Assembly (NCBI RefSeq): GCF_019703325.1
Contig: NZ_AP024819.1
Coordinates: forward strand, 620,001 to 684,000
Source: Helicobacter sp. NHP19-012
GTDB lineage: Bacteria > Campylobacterota > Campylobacteria > Campylobacterales > Helicobacteraceae
Length of the DNA: 64,000 nucleotides
Reading direction: 5' to 3'
Shown here: piece by piece, positions 21,201 through 27,094 of the stretch
Layout: each line of letters opens with the position of its first letter
Position numbering within the stretch: position 1 is the first letter of the stretch
Translations under genes and position numbers: made by a program
Notes under the pieces: generated by a model
The model's input: the letters and a program-made list of their open reading frames with translations, nothing else
What the model was told of the DNA's origin: nothing
Database searches by the model: none

Positions 21201-22629
21201 TTTCTAAAATCCTTTGTCCGCTGCTATTAGGGTTGGCTGCGCCGGGGTTGATGTAGGCAACCCCCTGCCCAATCCAAGGCGTCCAAGTTCCCGGGTTATT
21301 AGGGCTTTGATAATTTGGATCGGAGGCGTTGTTTAAATTTTGCAGGTCCACCCACACATTTTCTTTCACCCCCACAAGTTGCATGCTCATGGTGTTGTTT
21401 GTAAAAGTTTCTTTAAAGATGTCTTGGGCTTGGGTGTCGGGGTTGTTGGTGTTGTAGAGCACATAGTAGGTGCCATTGCCCCCTTGGGGATTGGTGTAGC
21501 CGGGCTGGTTGTAGAGCGTGCCGGACACCCCATCATAGTGGATCAAATTCCACAAATGGCTCGTGTAGCTGTTGTAGTTAATGTTACCTGTGGTGTGGAT
21601 GATGTTGTATGTTTGGGGCTGGGCGTTGCCGTTGATGTTGGTTAAACCTGCCGTGATGTTGAAGGTTACCCCATTTAAATTAACACTGCCTCCCAAATTG
21701 GTGAAAGGCGAGTTGTTGCTTAGGGTGAATTGCGAATTGTTGCTAAAGGTCAAACTGCCGTTATCGGTAACAGAGCCCCCGCCTGTGGTGTTGTAGGCAA
21801 CATCACTAAAGGTAATGTTGTTGCTGTTAAAATTAAAAGGGGCGTTGCCCGTAAAAGTGGTGTTATTGAAATTTTCACTTTGGGCGTTAAGATCCATTCC
21901 TTGCGAATCGTCGTTGGCACTGATGGTGACATGCTGCCCATTGTAACCTTGAGAAGTGATGTTACCAGTGGCTTGGAGATTGAGATTTGTTTGGTCTGTG
22001 GTTAGGTTATCGCTAATGATGATGTTGCCCGCTTGGAAAGTATCGTTAAAATAGTCTTGACTGCGGTAATGGGTGAAGGTGTTTGCCCCGGGAGCCCCCG
22101 GAGTGTAGCCTAGGTTGAGGGTTGGATTGTTGCCATTGACCCCCAATAAATCAAGATTAAAATCCCCCCCGCCCTTCCAAGTGAATTGAGAAAGGTAGAA
22201 AGTGTAGCCCCTGCCCATGCCCCAATTGTTTTCTAAGGTAACGGGGTTATTGGTGTTACAATAGTAGTTGGCGCAGTAGTAGCCATCTCCCTGGTTATGA
22301 TAAAAATCGTTTCCCTGATCCCAAAGCCATCCATGGTTGGGTACGCTGTGTTGCCAAACATACCCCCCAATGTGGGATTGGTCGCCTAAACCCGATTCTG
22401 GCAGCCACCCGCTCCAATACGCCTGCAACGGGTTTAGTGTGGCTAGCCCTCCTCCAAGCACAAAAACCCCTTTAGAGAGTGCTTTAGAGGTGCGCGAACT
22501 TTTGGGGCGAGAAACTGGCTTTGGAGCTTCCTTAAACACTAGAACACCGGCACGCTGAACTTGATTCGCCTTAATGCGCCTAGCAATGGCATGACTGATT
22601 TTTAAACAAAGCGGGTGTGGTTTTTTCAT
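12286..22629 (-). CDS. Giant VacA-like autotransporter (FaaA/ImaA/VlpC type), 3447 residues
   Basis: This predicted type V secreted protein has a large extracellular passenger. The N terminus is basic, with a hydrophobic stretch near residues 52-72 (GVFVLGGGLATLNPLQA) serving as an extended signal peptide. The passenger is Asn/Thr/Ser-rich beta-helix sequence with four homologous modules. Markers repeat at residues ~523, ~1015, ~1462 and ~2202 (for example GYITGKFSAGNIYLTNT and GYIKDSFNAANIFMTNT), and GxAYIxP segments precede them. Residues ~2780-2890 are a low-complexity Ser/Thr/Asn linker. The last ~270 residues (from about 3176) form the beta-barrel, ending GMRYAF with a terminal Phe. H. 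pylori relatives are localised to sheath or surface and affect colonisation. Being longer than those I know and intact is notable. TAGAAT lies seven bases before the ATG and no ribosome site is seen. Confidence 0.93.
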   Translation of the reverse strand: MKKPHPLCLKISHAIARRIKANQVQRAGVLVFKEAPKPVSRPKSSRTSKALSKGVFVLGGGLATLNPLQAYWSGWLPESGLGDQSHIGGYVWQHSVPNHGWLWDQGNDFYHNQGDGYYCANYYCNTNNPVTLENNWGMGRGYTFYLSQFTWKGGGDFNLDLLGVNGNNPTLNLGYTPGAPGANTFTHYRSQDYFNDTFQAGNIIISDNLTTDQTNLNLQATGNITSQGYNGQHVTISANDDSQGMDLNAQSENFNNTTFTGNAPFNFNSNNITFSDVAYNTTGGGSVTDNGSLTFSNNSQFTLSNNSPFTNLGGSVNLNGVTFNITAGLTNINGNAQPQTYNIIHTTGNINYNSYTSHLWNLIHYDGVSGTLYNQPGYTNPQGGNGTYYVLYNTNNPDTQAQDIFKETFTNNTMSMQLVGVKENVWVDLQNLNNASDPNYQSPNNPGTWTPWIGQGVAYINPGAANPNSSGQRILETQTSPWGYAYTRIDVGDQGTLILGNNTTSAATTKGTIWIGDGKGAIGYITGKFSAGNIYLTNTIQTGNDYSGHGTNITFSALNNITANGLIYDELNAGAQNSNAYFSVNKGTISVSNSIFVNNTSGGVMGFTSQNTTFNNTQFSGNQSQIDLTGTQSIDIANTQFNESSGGEFKFVGKNITTSNNTQFNGKNTLVSMVASGALTLTNTKISTSNNDINLSGQSITISGGVANPTEDNSYTSAIVGNNTNINLQASGALSVANTLFNDPLQSTNSPQNMTLSGQNITLNNDKFEGYSQYHFNTNSLTLQGTTTIATNNNLGSGNVATSPFGTYAGNVSFGSKALLKLSNTQEILNALKKGGTYTLLSGKDINYQSDTTYAKNLWQMVQFGGQSDQLATGLPQDFTQGRNGIYYVSLDGQTIEENFGARSLTLSLIDQKQDVWYDVYTMTPSCFIWCSYKTYNPNVGTNGIAYIDPTHPEAEGWNGSNTLNTYSSSSTGNGMTLNVQGNNATLVIGNDTKQAAKGGIVRLGGTGGSGGLVGYIKDSFNAANIFMTNTFQTGNSFQDGGGANISFTASNNITLDGLNYQNLKAGTQHSNASFTAGGDLSATNTNFVDQTGGTLSFSAQNTSFSNSSFSGDSQTINIDANDALSFTNTNLNNGESTINMQANNLTMGASAGSAGSTAQSPASAINAKSLNVTAQTATFDNTRFTLDPTSDTSSQFKVNNLTFDNDTFNGIGSTYDFSGTQNTTFLGTTTISTTDLSSNPNSPFKSLVGNVTLGSNALFNITSALQSQQKYVVVAGGDIKWSDDSYAKNLWNLVDYQGMSGTLLQNDGNNTYTVAFGGADSQIKAKETFSHNQITLTLLTQVVDLWPDVYNMTPGCVQGSILGIQGCLGWAKGHYDWLTGYGYKTYNVSVGAGGIAYIDPNLKNATAPYYNPAGKQLTAYSFAGNGGTYDIQGQGTLVLGNITTQAASGGLIQFGGEGANPGYIVDVFNAYNIYLTNGISVGNFGGANGAKLPYGGGATMTFNASNNLTTDGLTYTNNLTYLNQVCGILGSVVGSICKDIKPQSSNANFRANNTLSAINSNFSDHVADYGGLFGSFQFMGKQQVDFTGSNVQGNRTKVYVQGSQINLANSGFFLGDNSSVVLTGDYTDNLTTTAAKVEGNITATDTTFNLNTGSSATFAAANTTLSGNSVVLLNNGSIFNPNPKNTTTTSATFEGVTNITDSAQIDAQQSDVTFDQAANFSETALLSLFQNSSAIFNGLATFSGNSLINLDSNTTIAFNQGSDFTDSASVVLQGQGAKATFAGTNTFGSGTSLQVNAGANLESSGTMSFNGGHFNVSNGSVALNTLNFNGAELNTQGNNTFSAGAVSSAGDTEFGLYGSGDLTFGSLSVASGVLNIQSSLTRTSPFIDVNGNFDVSGVLNLSNIDLSSALSKGQTLTYDIINAKNIEGISGADGYQKIELSGIQIKNATYNATKDSWSFINPLNSSQIITESVQNGNLKVSISQNLGSSTAGSYNYNIYNIAPELYFYNQSKQNTTGSAYNYSDDRVGTFFLDGQVKGVYNNGGVQELPGTYDTYNNPNSALNIFNTGVSANNLMALAGVATALWPALEGFLTSGVLNDLNDPNKLLQALQKIQINLTPAQKQTLLNFINGFDSQINQTFSNGTLVVGAEQAGQIGSNSTVWFGGNGFNGPCAPSTAPQSTTCQFRHTNIGQLLSSSSNALGYIEAQFNAKDIYITGTLGSGNAKGTGGSAEVSFNSTTNLVLNKATIEAQGTDKIFSSLGLSGVQSLLGQPQLGGLLGQWIYDKAEGNNLIPVGLKGLLPSSVANATLGEIFNAQDMAALTQLPGFATVVKDILTHQSVSSLFGPNGLVESLPTSVQNEIDGKIEAGITQGLESGKLSGLEQGLVHKLLGIIEGGQGVQGIFNYLNNNFGNQTLWNVMDELAPWTNVTLNKALAMGDSPAATAMMQKFMDTTTFGQIFNVIFQNSAIINKSVAWLGPQVWGVIMDMAINDVLNPPKALSKMADDVGEKLLEQIFGGNVLNTLNSLTQQKALSGILNNILQNKGLGGLWSQGLGSFLPPSIKQAMQKAGVGGYLAPKGLSALWEKGYFNFSANNDIISQNSTYSNATGGTLSFVAGKSIVFNGNNSINFTNYQGTLNFYSDNLSNINLTSLNATDGLNLNAQFENLNIAGGKINLNQYESLNVSAQNFQYLGTITDTGGAIDFSGITGADVLGTLNLQSNSTLIANNLSIQKALNNQSTNALNIGNDLTLYSGATLTTQAQGIYVGGALNSQGDFVFNLNPSNTSQSASSSANNTQGTSVGSGTSASGSTSTNNTSQNADSNTNGTQDTKGNTNQSTSNNTDSTQSTSQNTGSNTSNSTSTSTSSQSQSQSTGASDSNSTNTNNDADNSINGGISNTPTQNINTPLVQVQGIATLKPTSDETPLMTLNANTQAAYTLINANRWINYNLYNQTFDPNSWKDYLTLYTYLNINGKSFTLNQQGNGLLYNGQAVKIADRGLLVSYTNAQGQSIDASIAYDNISVGVNKTLDVGAPSIEQYIAHIQGEDSVKAVYAAGGPQVMGWLNQLLIQTKNTPLFAPYYLENTSQANLVKIAKDIANSIDLVANPTLKANATDVLQINTYTQQMSRLAKLSSFASNDTLDDFHDFLASIKGKRFASAVPNAMDIITAYSQRNKLKNNLWMTGVGGASFVAGGTGTLYGINVGYDRFIKGVIVGGYAAYGYSGFYGNITNSASNNVNVGLYSRAFVKRSEITVSANETWGYNKAYINATDPILSIVNQRYNYSTWTTNLRANYGYDFFFKDKRVILKPQIGLAYYYIGLSGLQGTMNNPFYSQFRANADPANKSVLTLNLALESRHYFGKNSYYFVLASIGRDLFVHSMGDKVVRFIGDDMLSYRKGGMYNTFAGLTTGGEIRLFRSFYINASIGVRFGLDYQDINITGNVGMRYAF
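13956..14290 (-). repeat. Ser/Thr/Asn-rich low-complexity tract in the autotransporter
   Basis: About 110 codons encode almost only Ser, Thr, Asn, Gln, Gly and Asp, with short recurring units such as SQNxxSNTNGTQ and TSQNTGSNTSNS. The DNA is a degenerate repeat of GTGCTTGTG/TTGTGCTTG-like words on the plus strand, and this is why long spurious frames appear on both strands. It lies between the last passenger module and the barrel, as a flexible linker. Its length is likely to vary between strains. Confidence 0.8.
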
Positions 22630-22636
22630 GGGCGGT

Positions 22637-22642
22637 ATTCTA
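22637..22642 (-). promoter_or_regulatory. Possible -10 element for the autotransporter
   Basis: TAGAAT on the minus strand ends seven bases before the ATG at 22629, and the bases between them (ACCGCCC) contain no ribosome site. This mirrors the arrangement upstream of pyrB. A leaderless mRNA is inferred. A second TAGAAT lies further upstream in the same spacer. Confidence 0.3.
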
Positions 22643-22850
22643 GCTAAAAATGGCTTGGCAAAAGTTAATGGTGATTCTAGTAAAATAGGGGTTTAAACTT
22701 AGTTTTAGATAAAAACAAATAGAATGCGGGGTTCATCAATAAGGTTAGTGGATTGTCGCTTTTAACTTTAGTATCCTCCACAGGCTCTTAGGGGTTATGG
22801 GTTTCGTTACTTGCTTCTATTTTAGGTTAAAATTAAAATAAATGCGCTTT

Positions 22851-22866
22851 TGGAATAAGTTTTGCT
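22851..22866 (+). promoter_or_regulatory. Sigma-54 (RpoN) promoter of flgE
   Basis: TGG at 22851-22853 and TTGC at 22862-22865 put the invariant GG and GC exactly ten bases apart, the -24/-12 spacing of sigma-54 promoters. This lies about 33 bases upstream of the flgE ATG. H. pylori flgE belongs to the RpoN flagellar middle class, so the match fits the known regulation. Confidence 0.75.
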
Positions 22867-22898
22867 TCTAATTTGACAATTCACTTACAAGGATCACC

Positions 22899-25055
22899 AT
22901 GCTCCGCTCTTTATGGTCTGGCGTTAACGGGATGCAGGCGCACCAAATCGCCCTAGATATTGAAAGCAACAACATCGCCAATGTCAACACCACGGGCTTT
23001 AAATACTCTAGAGCTTCCTTTGTAGACATGCTCTCTCAAGTTAAGCTCATCGCCACCGCCCCCTATAAAAACGGCCTAGCAGGGCAAAACGACTTCTCTG
23101 TGGGTCTTGGCGTGGGCGTGGACGCAACCACTAAGATTTTCTCACAGGGCAATTTGCAAAACACCGATGTGAAAACCGACCTTGCCATTGAGGGCGATGG
23201 CTTTTTTGTCATCAGCCCCGATCGGGGCGTTACGCGCAACTTCACCCGCAGCGGGGAATTTCTCTTTGACGCACAGGGCAGCCTTGTAACTACGGGTGGG
23301 TATGTGGTGCAGGGCTGGGTGCGCGACCCTAAGGACATGGGCTCTAAGGGGAGTGAAACCGACTTGCTTAAAATTGACAACACCAAACCTTTACAAAATA
23401 TCCGCATCGATCCGGGGATGGTGATGCCCGCACGCTCGAGCACAAAAATCTCCATGCGTGCCAACCTCAACGCCGGTCGCCACGCTGACCAAACGGGCAG
23501 TATCTTCATGCTCGACTCTTCTAGCCGCACCCCCTCTGATGGCGTGAAACCCCAATACGACTCTTCCACGAATTTAACCCAAGTCGCTGAGGACATGGGC
23601 TCTTTGTTTAACGAAGATGGGGATGCGTTTTTGCTCAATGAAGATCAGGGCATTTGGGTGAGCTATAAAAACGCCACCATGAAAAGGGACATCACCGCCA
23701 CCAACCAAAACAGCACCGTCGAGATCAATGGGACAAAAATCTCTTTTACCAACGACTCGGCTGTGTCTAAAATCAGCACCCTCTCCGCCGCCCAAAATGC
23801 GATCAACGCTGTAAAAAACAAAACAGGGGTAGAAGCCTATGTAGACAATGGGCAGTTGCGCCTCGAGAATAAAAACAATCTTGAGGGCGACAAACATGTG
23901 AAAAACATTGTCGTTACCGGGGCGGGCACGGGGGCGTTTTCTAAATTTGTTAAGGGGGATCAAAGTATCACCGCCTTTAGATACCGCTACACCAAGGGCA
24001 TCGATGCCGACTCGACCACAGGGCAATTTAAAACCACGGAAGATTTGCGGGCGTTGATGCAACACGATGCCAACATCGTTAAAGACCCAAGTTTAAAGGC
24101 TAACTACAAAGACAGCACCGCGTCTGTGGCTGTGAAAATCAATAAAAATGGCATGTTTGAAATCACCAATAAGGACGATGGTAAACCCCAAAAAGACAAT
24201 TTAAGCATTTTTGTCACCAACTACACCTCTGCCAAAGTGACTAAAAATGTCCTCTTTGGCAAGACCATGGGGGCACTCAACACCGCTTCGCTCATTGAAG
24301 GCGGCATCTCCACCTCCACCTCCAAGCTCACCCACGCCACGCACGCAAGCAGCGTGGACTTAGTGGATAGCTTAGGCACCAAGCACACCATGCGCTTAGA
24401 GTTTTACAAAGCAGGCGGGGCAGAGTGGCGCTTTAGAGTGATTGTGCCCGAACCCGGCGAAATCATCGGCAGCTCGCCCGAGCGCCCCAATGTGTTTGAA
24501 AATGGGGTCTTGCACTTTAATAAAGACGGTTCACTAGCAGGCATGAATCCCCCCCTCTTGCAATTCAACCCCCACAATGGCTCGGATTCGCCCCAACGGA
24601 TCACGCTCAACTTTGGTTCAGCCGGGGCCTTTGATGGGATCACTAGCGTGGATAAAATCTCTGAAACCTATGCCATTGAGCAAAACGGCTATGTGGCGGG
24701 GGATTTAATGGATGTGCGCTTTGACAATAACGGGACCTTGCTCGGGGCCTTTAGCAATGGCAAGAGTTTAGCCCTAGCGCAAGTGGCACTAGCGAACTTT
24801 GCCAACGATGCGGGCTTACAAGCGGACGGGGGTAGCGTGTTCTCAGAAACGAGCAACTCGGGTAAGGCCCTCATTGGGGCAGCCAACACGGGGCGCAGGG
24901 GCGGGGTGTCTGGCTCTAAGTTGGAGTCGAGCAATGTGGATTTGAGCCGCAGTTTGACAAATTTAATCGTGGTGCAGCGGGGCTTTCAAGCCAACTCTAA
25001 AGCCGTAACGACCTCAGATCAGATTTTGAACACCTTGTTAAACCTCAAGCAGTAG
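22899..25055 (+). CDS. flgE: Flagellar hook protein
   Basis: FlgE subunits build the flexible hook between rod and filament. The 718-residue length is that of Helicobacter FlgE, much longer than the enteric protein. The N terminus has the rod/hook family signature (SNNIANVNTTGFKYSR, about 26-41). The C terminus has the conserved coil-forming helix (SNVDLSRSLTNLIVVQRGFQ) that packs in the hook core. The ribosome site AAGGAT precedes the ATG, and a sigma-54 promoter sits upstream. hypA follows after only seven bases. Confidence 0.97.
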   Translation: MLRSLWSGVNGMQAHQIALDIESNNIANVNTTGFKYSRASFVDMLSQVKLIATAPYKNGLAGQNDFSVGLGVGVDATTKIFSQGNLQNTDVKTDLAIEGDGFFVISPDRGVTRNFTRSGEFLFDAQGSLVTTGGYVVQGWVRDPKDMGSKGSETDLLKIDNTKPLQNIRIDPGMVMPARSSTKISMRANLNAGRHADQTGSIFMLDSSSRTPSDGVKPQYDSSTNLTQVAEDMGSLFNEDGDAFLLNEDQGIWVSYKNATMKRDITATNQNSTVEINGTKISFTNDSAVSKISTLSAAQNAINAVKNKTGVEAYVDNGQLRLENKNNLEGDKHVKNIVVTGAGTGAFSKFVKGDQSITAFRYRYTKGIDADSTTGQFKTTEDLRALMQHDANIVKDPSLKANYKDSTASVAVKINKNGMFEITNKDDGKPQKDNLSIFVTNYTSAKVTKNVLFGKTMGALNTASLIEGGISTSTSKLTHATHASSVDLVDSLGTKHTMRLEFYKAGGAEWRFRVIVPEPGEIIGSSPERPNVFENGVLHFNKDGSLAGMNPPLLQFNPHNGSDSPQRITLNFGSAGAFDGITSVDKISETYAIEQNGYVAGDLMDVRFDNNGTLLGAFSNGKSLALAQVALANFANDAGLQADGGSVFSETSNSGKALIGAANTGRRGGVSGSKLESSNVDLSRSLTNLIVVQRGFQANSKAVTTSDQILNTLLNLKQ

Positions 25056-25062
25056 TTAGGGC

Positions 25063-25410
25063 ATGCACGAGTATTCGGTCGTTTCTTCTTTAATGGATTT
25101 GTGCGAAACGCATGCCAAAAAGCACAACGCCACCAAAATCGAGCGGGTGGTGGTGAGCATTGGCGAGCGTTGCGGGATGGACAAACAGCTCTTCATGAGT
25201 GCGTTTGAAACCTTTAAAGAAGAGCTGGACATCTGCAAAGAAGCGATCTTAGAAATTGTGGATGAAAAAGTGGAGTTGGAGTGTTTGGAGTGCAAACAAA
25301 CCTATGTTCCGCCCAATTTGGAATATGGAGTGTGTGGGCATTGCGGGTCGCAAAAGGTGCGCCTAAGTAAGGGGACGCAAATGCAACTGCTGTCTTTGGA
25401 GATGGTGTGA
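25063..25410 (+). CDS. hypA: Nickel metallochaperone for hydrogenase and urease maturation
   Basis: HypA binds nickel at its N-terminal Met-His-Glu and zinc at a loop of two CxxC pairs, and hands nickel to hydrogenase and, in Helicobacter, to urease. Both sites are visible: MHEYSVV at the very start and C74/C77 with C91/C94. The 115-residue length is standard. The stop overlaps the GTG start of the next gene (GTGA), so translation is coupled. Confidence 0.95.
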   Translation: MHEYSVVSSLMDLCETHAKKHNATKIERVVVSIGERCGMDKQLFMSAFETFKEELDICKEAILEIVDEKVELECLECKQTYVPPNLEYGVCGHCGSQKVRLSKGTQMQLLSLEMV

Positions 25411-25985
25411 TTGATGCGATTTTTCAAGAATTTATCAAGAAAGCCCCTGAGATGAAAGAGAGTTGGGAGGTGGTGCAACTCTTTGAGGAGGAGCGGCAGA
25501 AATTTCAAGAGGAGTTGCAAGCCTATGAGGAGGAGATCGAGAACGCACGGGTGGCACTAAGGGATTTGCGGGCGCAAATCGTGCAGACCAAAGATCAGAT
25601 CAAAGAGTTGCAGACCCTCCAAAAAAGCAAGGAAGAGGAAATCCAAGAAATCCGCCAAGAGTTGTTGTCACATAAAATCAAGCGGGATTTATGGCAACTA
25701 GAAAAAGATAAGCCCGAGCTGCAAGACATCGATGAGCCCCTGCCCCAAGCACTAGAGGTCGTGGAGATTTATTTAAAAGACCACTCCATCGCAAGGGCAC
25801 GCCCGGCCAAGCGCTATTTCGCCGACAATCTCTACCGACAATACCGCGTGCTTTTAAGAGAAAACCATGTGCTCAAAGACCGCGTTTTTGGGCTAGATTT
25901 AGAAAACAGCACGCTCAAAATTGAGCTAAGGGATCGCCAAACTCAAGACAAATTACAAGTCAAAGACCCCGAAGATCCGCAATGA
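25407..25985 (+). CDS. Coiled-coil hypothetical protein
   Basis: This 192-residue protein is dominated by a long charged heptad region (about residues 20-95, with QEELQAYEEEIENARVALRD and QTKDQIKELQTLQKSKEEE), followed by a smaller conserved-looking domain (RAVLLRENHVLKDRVFGLDL-like, residues ~140-175). There is no signal peptide or membrane segment. The GTG start overlaps the hypA stop. The protein's stop overlaps the lpxB ATG by four bases, so hypA, this gene and lpxB form one unit. I cannot assign a function. Confidence 0.8.
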   Translation: MIDAIFQEFIKKAPEMKESWEVVQLFEEERQKFQEELQAYEEEIENARVALRDLRAQIVQTKDQIKELQTLQKSKEEEIQEIRQELLSHKIKRDLWQLEKDKPELQDIDEPLPQALEVVEIYLKDHSIARARPAKRYFADNLYRQYRVLLRENHVLKDRVFGLDLENSTLKIELRDRQTQDKLQVKDPEDPQ

Positions 25986-27052
25986 AAATCTTAGTCAGTG
26001 CTCTAGAAGTGAGCTCCAACATCCATTTAAAAGCCTTGCGTCCCCACTTGCCTGAAGTGGAGTGGCTGGGCGTGTATGAACCCCTAAATGCAAGGGACAA
26101 GCCCATTTTATCGCCTAAAAATTTTTCTGTGATGGGTTTTAAAGAGGTCTTTGGGCGCTTGTTCTTTTTCTACAAGGCTCTAAAAACCATGGCACATTTA
26201 GCCGAGCAAGCCGACCTAGTGCTGCTCATGGACTCATCCTCGTTTAACATCCCCCTAGCCAAGCGCATTAAAAAAGCGCAACCAAATAAGCCCATTTTAT
26301 ACTATATTTTGCCCCAAGTGTGGGCGTGGAAAGCGTATAGAGCTCCGATCATTGAAAAGCATTGCGACAAACTCGCCGCGATTTTGCCCTTTGAGCTCAG
26401 TTACTACCAAGAAAAGGCGCAGTTTGTAGGTCATCCGCTCTTAGATGAGATCAAATACCAAAAAACTGAGGTGGGGGGCGAGAGTGTGGTGTTTATGCCC
26501 GGCAGCCGCAAGCAAGAGATTGAGCGTATTTTGCCCATTTTCGTACAGGTGGCGCAAAAAATTAGGGGTAAAAAAGTCTTGGTCGTGCCCGCAAGCTTTC
26601 AAGGGCAGGATTTAAATGCCTTGTATGGGGCGCATTTAAAGCTCTTTGAAGTGTCCTTTGACGCACACAAGAGCTTATACGAGGCGTCCTTTGCCTTTAT
26701 TTGCAGCGGCACCGCCACACTAGAGGCCGCACTCATCGGCACGCCCTTTATTTTGGCTTACAAAGCCCGCCCCCTAGATTTTTTCATCGCCAAAAATTTG
26801 GTGCATTTAACCTGCATTGGGCTTGCCAACATCTTTTATAATGCCCTGCACAATGAAAGCCCAGGCAGAGGGCAAACCATGTTGCACCCTGAGATTATCC
26901 AAGACGACCTCAACGCCCCCAAACTCTTGGAGATTTACGATACATTAGATCGAGGGAAATTTTTACAAGAGTCGCAAAAAATCCGGGCGTATTTGCAACA
27001 CGGAAGCGCACAAGTGGTTGCCGAGTGGATTAAACATGGCCTAAAGCCTTAA
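25982..27052 (+). CDS. lpxB: Lipid-A-disaccharide synthase
   Basis: LpxB joins UDP-2,3-diacylglucosamine and lipid X to make the lipid A disaccharide at the inner face of the inner membrane. The 356-residue protein has the N-terminal MKILVSALEVSSNIHLKAL start, the YYILPQVWAWKAYR segment, MPGSRKQEIERILP (family GSR motif) and the C-terminal sugar-nucleotide site ICSGTATLEAALIGTPFILAY. It is close to the usual ~360-380 residues. It is translationally coupled to the coiled-coil gene before it. Confidence 0.95.
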   Translation: MKILVSALEVSSNIHLKALRPHLPEVEWLGVYEPLNARDKPILSPKNFSVMGFKEVFGRLFFFYKALKTMAHLAEQADLVLLMDSSSFNIPLAKRIKKAQPNKPILYYILPQVWAWKAYRAPIIEKHCDKLAAILPFELSYYQEKAQFVGHPLLDEIKYQKTEVGGESVVFMPGSRKQEIERILPIFVQVAQKIRGKKVLVVPASFQGQDLNALYGAHLKLFEVSFDAHKSLYEASFAFICSGTATLEAALIGTPFILAYKARPLDFFIAKNLVHLTCIGLANIFYNALHNESPGRGQTMLHPEIIQDDLNAPKLLEIYDTLDRGKFLQESQKIRAYLQHGSAQVVAEWIKHGLKP

Positions 27053-27059
27053 ATTCTTG

Positions 27060-27065
27060 TATAAT
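27060..27065 (+). promoter_or_regulatory. -10 element upstream of the CMAH-like gene
   Basis: A perfect TATAAT directly follows TTG and lies 30 bases before the ATG at 27095. AGGAG in the spacer is the ribosome site. The gene can therefore be transcribed independently of lpxB. Confidence 0.55.
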
Positions 27066-27094
27066 CATCGTTTTAGCACGCACTAGGAGTCCTT

